From Lonicera japonica (lineage: Eukaryota > Streptophyta > Magnoliopsida > Dipsacales > Caprifoliaceae): DNA of 64,000 nucleotides. Under the pieces are notes generated by a model. It did not search any database and was not told the DNA's origin. It worked only from the letters and a program-made list of their open reading frames with translations. The stretch covers positions 372,001-436,000 of the forward strand of contig JAKCWG010000718.1 of assembly GCA_021464415.1 (NCBI GenBank), in the 5' to 3' direction. Positions 58,699 to 64,000 of this stretch are shown here, in pieces; position 1 is the stretch's first letter; every line of letters begins with the position of its first letter. Made by a program: the position numbers and the translations under genes.

Positions 58699-59235
58699 AC
58701 CATTTTGTATAATGAATGACGCCACAATCTAGTGTGATTGCTAGATTGATAAGTCAAGAGCAATTGAATTATCAATTCAACATATTCAACATATTCAACA
58801 TGTTCATAAAGAACACAAAGAGAAAACTCTCAATTTAATCATCAAAACTCTTAATAATAAAACAATAATGTGCCTCGTTTAAATAGAAGTAAACAAAGCC
58901 TTAATCCTAATTCAAAAAAGAAAATATTTCCTACTTAGAAAAGGAAAATAATAACATCTAGAATAATCCTAATGCAATAAGGAAACTAGTAAATACTCTA
59001 AAATAATAAGAAAACTTATTCAAAAAGGAAGCTAGTAATCTAATTCCTAATTGAATAATAAAATAAGACAACTAAAATAGAATCCTAAATAATTAAGGAA
59101 ATAATATAGGAGTCTTGAAATTCTATGGAATTTCTTTTGAATTTCCATGCTCTATCCTTGTAATTCATCATATGTGGATCATCATTTGGAATGCCATGAA
59201 TCATCATGGTTGAATAGAAACTGGAGCTATACTGA
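58699..59235 (-). repeat. Gypsy 3' LTR, truncated
   Basis: Highly similar to 50711-51240. Its left (U5) end is missing: the sequence starts at GTATAATGAATGACG, immediately after TCTACCATTTT. Confidence 0.75.
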
Positions 59236-59236
59236 A

Positions 59237-60069
59237 TTATATCACTACGGGAATTTGAATTAGATCTGAGTATTTTTCAATTCGTGTGCTTGAGCCTGAG
59301 CTAGCTGTGTCTTCATCATTCCCCTCCTCTTTAAAAGGATTTGTCCTCAAATTATCACCTGCAAAGAAAGGACTTAAATCGGAAATGTTAAAGGTAGCAC
59401 TTACATTGTACTCTCCTGGTAATTCAAGTTTGCAGGCATTGTCATTGATGTGTTCTAACACTTGAAATGGTCCATTTCCCCTCGGAAGAAGTTTAGAATG
59501 CCGATGCTCTGGAAAACGTTCCTTCCTTAAATGCAGCCAAACCCAATCTCCTGGTTCAAACACTATCTTCTTGCGCCCTTTGTTGGCTTGTTGAGTATAT
59601 TGTTCTTGCGCCCATCTAAGTTTACTCGTTCACTCAGAGGTAAAGGAATTAAATCCAAAAGAGATAAAGGATTAAAACCATAAACAATCTCAAATGGTGA
59701 ATACTTAGTAGCAGAATGAACGGATCAATTATAAGTAAACTCAACATGTGGCAAACAATCCTCCCATATTTTCAAGTTCTTCTTAATGATAGCACGCAAT
59801 AAAGTAGACAAGGTTATATTCTCAACTTCAGTTTGACCATTAGTTTGATGATGACAAGTAGTAAAAAACAATAACTTGGTTCCTAACTTTCCCCACAAAG
59901 TCTTCCAAAAGTAACTCAAGAACTTTGCATCTCTATCAGAAACAATGGTCCTAGGCATGCCATGCAACCTAACAATTTCTTTGAAAAACAAATCGGCTAT
60001 ATGAGATGCGTCATCGGTTTTGTGACATGCAATGAAGTGTGCCATTTTTGAAAACCTATTGACCACCAC
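59237..60069 (-). pseudogene. Gypsy integrase core and C-terminal region
   Basis: 60069-59725 holds the core ([20 protein letters not shown], catalytic [25 protein letters not shown]). 59563-59237 holds the C-terminal part (FEPGDWVWLHLRKERFPEHR, GPFQVLEHINDNACKLELPG, FNISDLSPF). Different frames and a gap separate the two. Confidence 0.85.
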
Positions 60070-60986
60070 AAAAATCGAATATTTCCCCTCTTAGTCCTAG
60101 GTAAACCCAAAATGAAATTCATAGAAATATCAGTCCAAGGTTCACTAGGTATAGGTGACGGGGTGTACAAACCATAGGGGTTTAGCTTAGATTTAGCTTG
60201 TTTACAAGTGATACACTTCTCACAGATTCTTTCCACGTCACGTTTCATACGAGGCCAAAAGAAATGTTCATGAAAAACTTCTAAAGTCTTAGTTACACCA
60301 AAATGACCCATCAAACCCCTACCATGAGCTTTTCTAATAAGCAATTCACGCAAAGAACAAATAGGCACACATAATTTATTTTCCCGAAATAAAAAACCAT
60401 TATGCCTATAGAATTTACCAAAAGACACCCTCTCACTTGCATTAAACACATCACCAAAATTAGCATCATGTGCATACAAATCTTTAATGTATTCAAAGCC
60501 AAACAATTTTCCATCTAAAGTGGAAATCAAAGCATACCTTCGGGACAATGCATTAGCCACCACATTCTCCTTACCTTGCTTATATTTGATCACATAAGGA
60601 AATGTTTCAATGAATTCCACCCACTTGGCATGGCGTTTCTTCAACTTTTGCTATCTTTTCAAATACTTCAATGATTTATGATCCGTGTGAATCACAAATT
60701 CCTTTGGCAACAAATAGTGCTACCACGTTTGTAAAGCTCGAACCAATGCATACATCTCCTTGTCATAAGTTGGGTAGTTTGAGGCTGCCCCGCTTAGTTT
60801 TTCGCTGAAATAAGCAATTGGTCGTCCTTTCTGCATAGGAATTGCGCCTATGCCAATACCTGAAGCATCACATTCAATCTCGAACATTCTAGTAAAGTTA
60901 TGTAAAGACAACAAGGGGGCATTGGCAAGCTTTTCTTTGATAAAATGAAATGCTTTCTCTTGCTCTTTTCCCCTATTTAAATCCAA
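59997..60986 (-). pseudogene. Gypsy RNase H and integrase zinc domain
   Basis: 60986-60720 carries [15 protein letters not shown] and [20 protein letters not shown] of RNase H. 60644-59997, in the same frame after a stop, carries [20 protein letters not shown], the HHCC domain ([33 protein letters not shown]) and [15 protein letters not shown], then leaves frame with the integrase core. Confidence 0.85.
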
Positions 60987-61143
60987 CGTTCTTCTTGATG
61001 ACCTCTGTAAGTGGTGCGGCTATACTACTAAAGTCTTTCACGAACCGTCGATAAAAGCTAGCAAGTCCGTGGAAACTTCGAACATTCTCTACATTTGTAG
61101 GACTTGGCCATTCTTGTATAGTGCGTACTTTTTCTTCATCAAC

Positions 61144-61971
61144 CTATATACCTTGTGCACTAACAACAAAGCCAAGAAACACAATCTTATTCGTGCAAAA
61201 AGTACACTTCTTCATGCTAGCAAATAACTTTTCTTTCCTAAGCACATCCAAAACATATTTCAAATGTACTGCATGATCATCCAAGTTTTTGCTATAAATA
61301 AGTATATCATCAAAGTAGACAACAACAAATCTACCTATAAATGTACGCAAAACATGATTCATAACTGTCATAAAAGTACTTAGAGCATTAGTTAATCCAA
61401 AAGGCATAACTAACCACTCATATAAACCATATTTTGTTTTAAAAGTAGTTTTTCATTCATCTCCTTCTTTCATTCTAATTTGATGATAACCACTCTTTAC
61501 ATCAATCTTAGAAAATACACAAGAACCATGTAACTCATCTAGCATATCATCTAAGCGTGGAATAGGATGACGATACTTTACCGTTATGTTGTTGATGGCT
61601 CTACAGTCAACACACATTCTCCACGTCCCATCCTTCTTAGGTACTGACAATACCGAAATGGCGCATGGACTCATGCTTTCTCTCACGTATCCCTTTTTCA
61701 TTAATTCACTAACCTGCCTTTAAAGTTCCTTTGTCTCCTCCGTATTGCTTCTATAGGCTGGTCAATTTGGAATGGTTGCACCAGGCACGAAGTCAATTTG
61801 ATGTTCAATTCCTCGAATTGGAGGTAATCCATGTGGAGTTTCCTCGAGAAAGACATCTTCATAATCCTGCAAAAGAGATACAATAGAACTGGGCAAAGAA
61901 GAGTTAAGTTCGTTAGTGTTTAAAAATGCCTCTTTATACAAAAGTACAATAATCAGCTGATTTGAAAACAT
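61144..61971 (-). pseudogene. Gypsy reverse transcriptase
   Basis: 61971-61701 covers the linker and start of the domain (HGLPPIRGIEHQIDFVPGA). 61701-61453 has [40 protein letters not shown] and [16 protein letters not shown]. After a stop, 61407-61144 has [13 protein letters not shown] and the catalytic YFDDILIYS. All in one frame but with stops between pieces. Confidence 0.88.
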
Positions 61972-62679
61972 TGCTCGCTTAATTTCATTGGCCTTTGCAT
62001 AGAAACTCTTTTGTTTTCTCTCTGATTTTTTTTCAACGGCCGAAATTTGATTTTTTTTTCTCTCTTTTTCTTCTCAGCCTCTTTCTTTTCATCACTCTCT
62101 TTTTGCAGCCTCACTTGGTCTTCATAAATTTGCTTTGGCGACATTAGGACAAGAGTAATGGGTTTTTGATTGATTACGAAATAGTATTTGTTGGTGAAGC
62201 CATCATGCTTAACTCGCTGATCAAATTGCCACGGTCGGCCTAATAATAAGTGTCCAGCTTGCATTGGAACTACATTGCATAAAACTTCATCTTCATATTT
62301 TCCAATGCGGAATGAAACTAACACATGTTATTCACCCTTACTTCATCACTATCATTGAGCCATTCCAATTTATGAGGGCGGGATGCTTAATTGTTGGTAG
62401 CCCTAACTTGTCCATTATTGTGGTGCTTGCAACATTAGTACAGCTACCCCCATCAATAATCACACTACATACCTTGTCTTGCACTAGGCATCTAGTATGA
62501 AAGATGTTTTCTCGCTGTACTTCTTCATCGTCTTTTACTTGCATACTTAAAGTTCTCTTTGCAACCAACAATTCGCCTTGGACAGCATACTCCTCTTCAT
62601 CAACATCCTCCAATGGTGGCATAGAATTGTTGTCATCTTCGTCCTCGGTCTCAATATCACCATTATTTCGAATCACCAT
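61953..62679 (-). pseudogene. Gypsy protease and following segment
   Basis: 62679-62338 is in frame with gag and holds an acidic stretch followed by the retropepsin-like CSVIIDGGSCTNVASTTIMD (DGG in place of the commoner DSG). After a frame change, 62324-61953 continues with LLLGRPWQFDQRVKHDG and a lysine/glutamate-rich tail (QKESDEKKEAEKKKREKK). Confidence 0.8.
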
Positions 62680-62713
62680 AACTCTTTTGTCCGGACATTG
62701 ATTTGCGATGTGA

Positions 62714-62751
<38 letters not shown>

Positions 62752-62908
62752 TCGAGAAGTAGAAGAGTCAACTTTACCTTAATTTCCATTACTGCCCATT
62801 TCTTGTTTTTGCTCCGCTTTTGGCTTGGACATGGTTGGCATTTCCTCTTTCTTCCATGGATTTGGCTTCCAAGAAAATGTATTTGGACTTTGGCTTGGAC
62901 ATGTGCTA

Positions 62909-62939
<31 letters not shown>

Positions 62940-63768
62940 TAGCCATGTGCACCATATCTTCCATTTCCACATAAGGCTGTAATTCTACCATATTAGCAAT
63001 TTCGCTATTCAAACCTCCCAAGAGCCTTACCATAGTAACCTCTTGATCCTCCTCTACATTTGCTCGGATCATTGCAATTTTCGTCTCCTTGTAATAATCC
63101 TCCACACCTCGGTTGCCTTGCATAAGGCCTTGTAATTTTTGGTACAACTCCCGATAGTAATGACTAGGTATAAACCACTTTCTCATTACTATCTTCATTT
63201 TTTCCCACGTTGCTATTGGATGCTCTCTATTCTGACGCCTGTTCAACATTAATTGATCCCACCAAACAATAGCATAATTAGAAAATTCAATGGCAGCAAG
63301 TTTTACCTTCTTCATCTCGGAGTAGTTGTGGCAATCGAACACCAACTCCACCTTTTTGTCCCATTTAAGATAAGCTTCGGGGTCGTTCTTTCCTTGAAAT
63401 GAAAGAATCTTCATTTTAATACTACTTATGTTATTATCTTCTCTATTCCTTCCTTCTCTAATCCGTCCACTATATCTCCTATTGGCCATCGGATCCCAAT
63501 CATCGTCATCTTCGAACCCAACATCGTAGGATTCTTCATCATCAACCCTTGCTTCTCTAGGTTGGATTCTCCTTCTCCTACGAGTAGGAGCATTATTTGA
63601 TTGCTCTATTTGTGTGTTCTCTATTAAGTCTATCCGCTCGTGAACCATTTCCATCTCAGTTCTCAACATCTTCCTTATCTCCTCCAACAAAGTTTGCACC
63701 TGTAAGTTCGGAATGGTTGGTTGTCGACCCTCCTCCTCTTTTGAGGCCACTTCTTGACTTTTTGACAT
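62680..63768 (-). pseudogene. Gypsy gag with zinc knuckle
   Basis: 329 codons from MSKSQEVASKEEEGRQPTIP to a stop at 62779. An N-terminal coiled-coil-like region (LLEEIRKMLRTEMEMVHERI), an Arg-rich and acidic hinge (RRRRRIQPREAR), the gag core (FQGKNDPEAYLKWDKKVELV, WEKMKIVMRKWFIPSHYYRE) and a Ser/Pro-rich end. The same frame beyond the stop has a CCHC knuckle (CFKCQGRGHIANQC) near 62735. The single stop separates gag from its zinc knuckle. Confidence 0.88.
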
Positions 63769-64000
63769 TGTTTATAAGCTGCAAAATAGAATTAAAGACA
63801 TCACAAGCACTCCCTCACGTGTTTCTCTCAAAGAGTGTTTCACTCAATTTCACTTAAAGAATATTTCACTCAATTTCACTCAAAGAAGCAATCCCTCTTG
63901 TGTTTCACCACTCTTGCTCTCTCTTTTTTTTACTAGTATTAATTCTCACTTGGTTCTTATGAAACTAATTCAAAACAATATCAAAATTCCACTAGTAATT

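Larger units (their letters stand above)
58699..64000 (-). mobile_element. Decayed autonomous-type Ty3/gypsy element, runs off the right edge
   Basis: Minus-strand order: gag (63768-62779), zinc knuckle, protease, reverse transcriptase, RNase H, integrase, then a 3' LTR (about 59235-58699) cut at its left by the inverted-repeat block. The 5' LTR and primer site lie beyond 64000. At least five frame changes plus stops break the coding region. It shares LTR and leader sequence with the small element at 50640-52990. Confidence 0.85.

Overview
The window is plant nuclear DNA, almost certainly from a eudicot. It is AT-rich, low in host genes, and packed with nested LTR retrotransposons, a Helitron, MITE-like foldbacks and tandem repeats. 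Host-derived coding sequence is limited to an F-box gene broken by a solo LTR, a partial second copy of that F-box gene, a short NIN-like (RWP-RK/PB1) gene or pseudogene, and processed mRNA pieces of EF-1alpha and a calmodulin-like gene carried inside a retrotransposon.

Layout. 1-245: array of short palindromes. 1678-3743: F-box gene split by an 852-bp solo LTR. 3144-6886: first copy of a 3.7-kb segmental duplication. 7052-15031: a chimeric Ty3/gypsy element holding a copia fragment, an EF-1alpha fragment and a full calmodulin-like ORF, all bounded by gypsy LTRs and one 5-bp target duplication. 16165-18918: NIN-like gene (minus). 19000-25915: foldback element, minisatellite, LTR-like DNA, a decayed transposon-type gene with an intron, and a subterminal-repeat array. 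26560-27140: copia fragment (minus). 29203-30368: non-autonomous Helitron. 31620-32965: decayed copia 3' half with its LTR. 33113-33263: MITE with 8-bp target duplication. 35480-40453: LTR-like DNA and gypsy remnants. 40454-49737: second copy of the segmental duplication, split by a complete copia element (42002-47165). 49738-64000: gypsy remnants, a non-autonomous gypsy derivative, a 1.9-kb-arm inverted repeat of copia-LTR-like sequence, and a larger decayed gypsy element running off the right edge.

The most unusual object is the 7052-15031 chimera. Its parts join at short microhomologies, its two gypsy LTRs differ at only 2 of 263 positions by eye, and CAAAA flanks the whole unit. The order of parts fits a single reverse-transcription event that switched templates from gypsy RNA to calmodulin-like mRNA, to EF-1alpha mRNA, to a gypsy RNA that had read through into a nested copia. 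The calmodulin-like ORF is intronless and keeps all four EF-hand loops.

Limits: all alignments were made by eye within the window. Clade names for degraded elements and the boundaries of LTR-like non-coding DNA are approximate.
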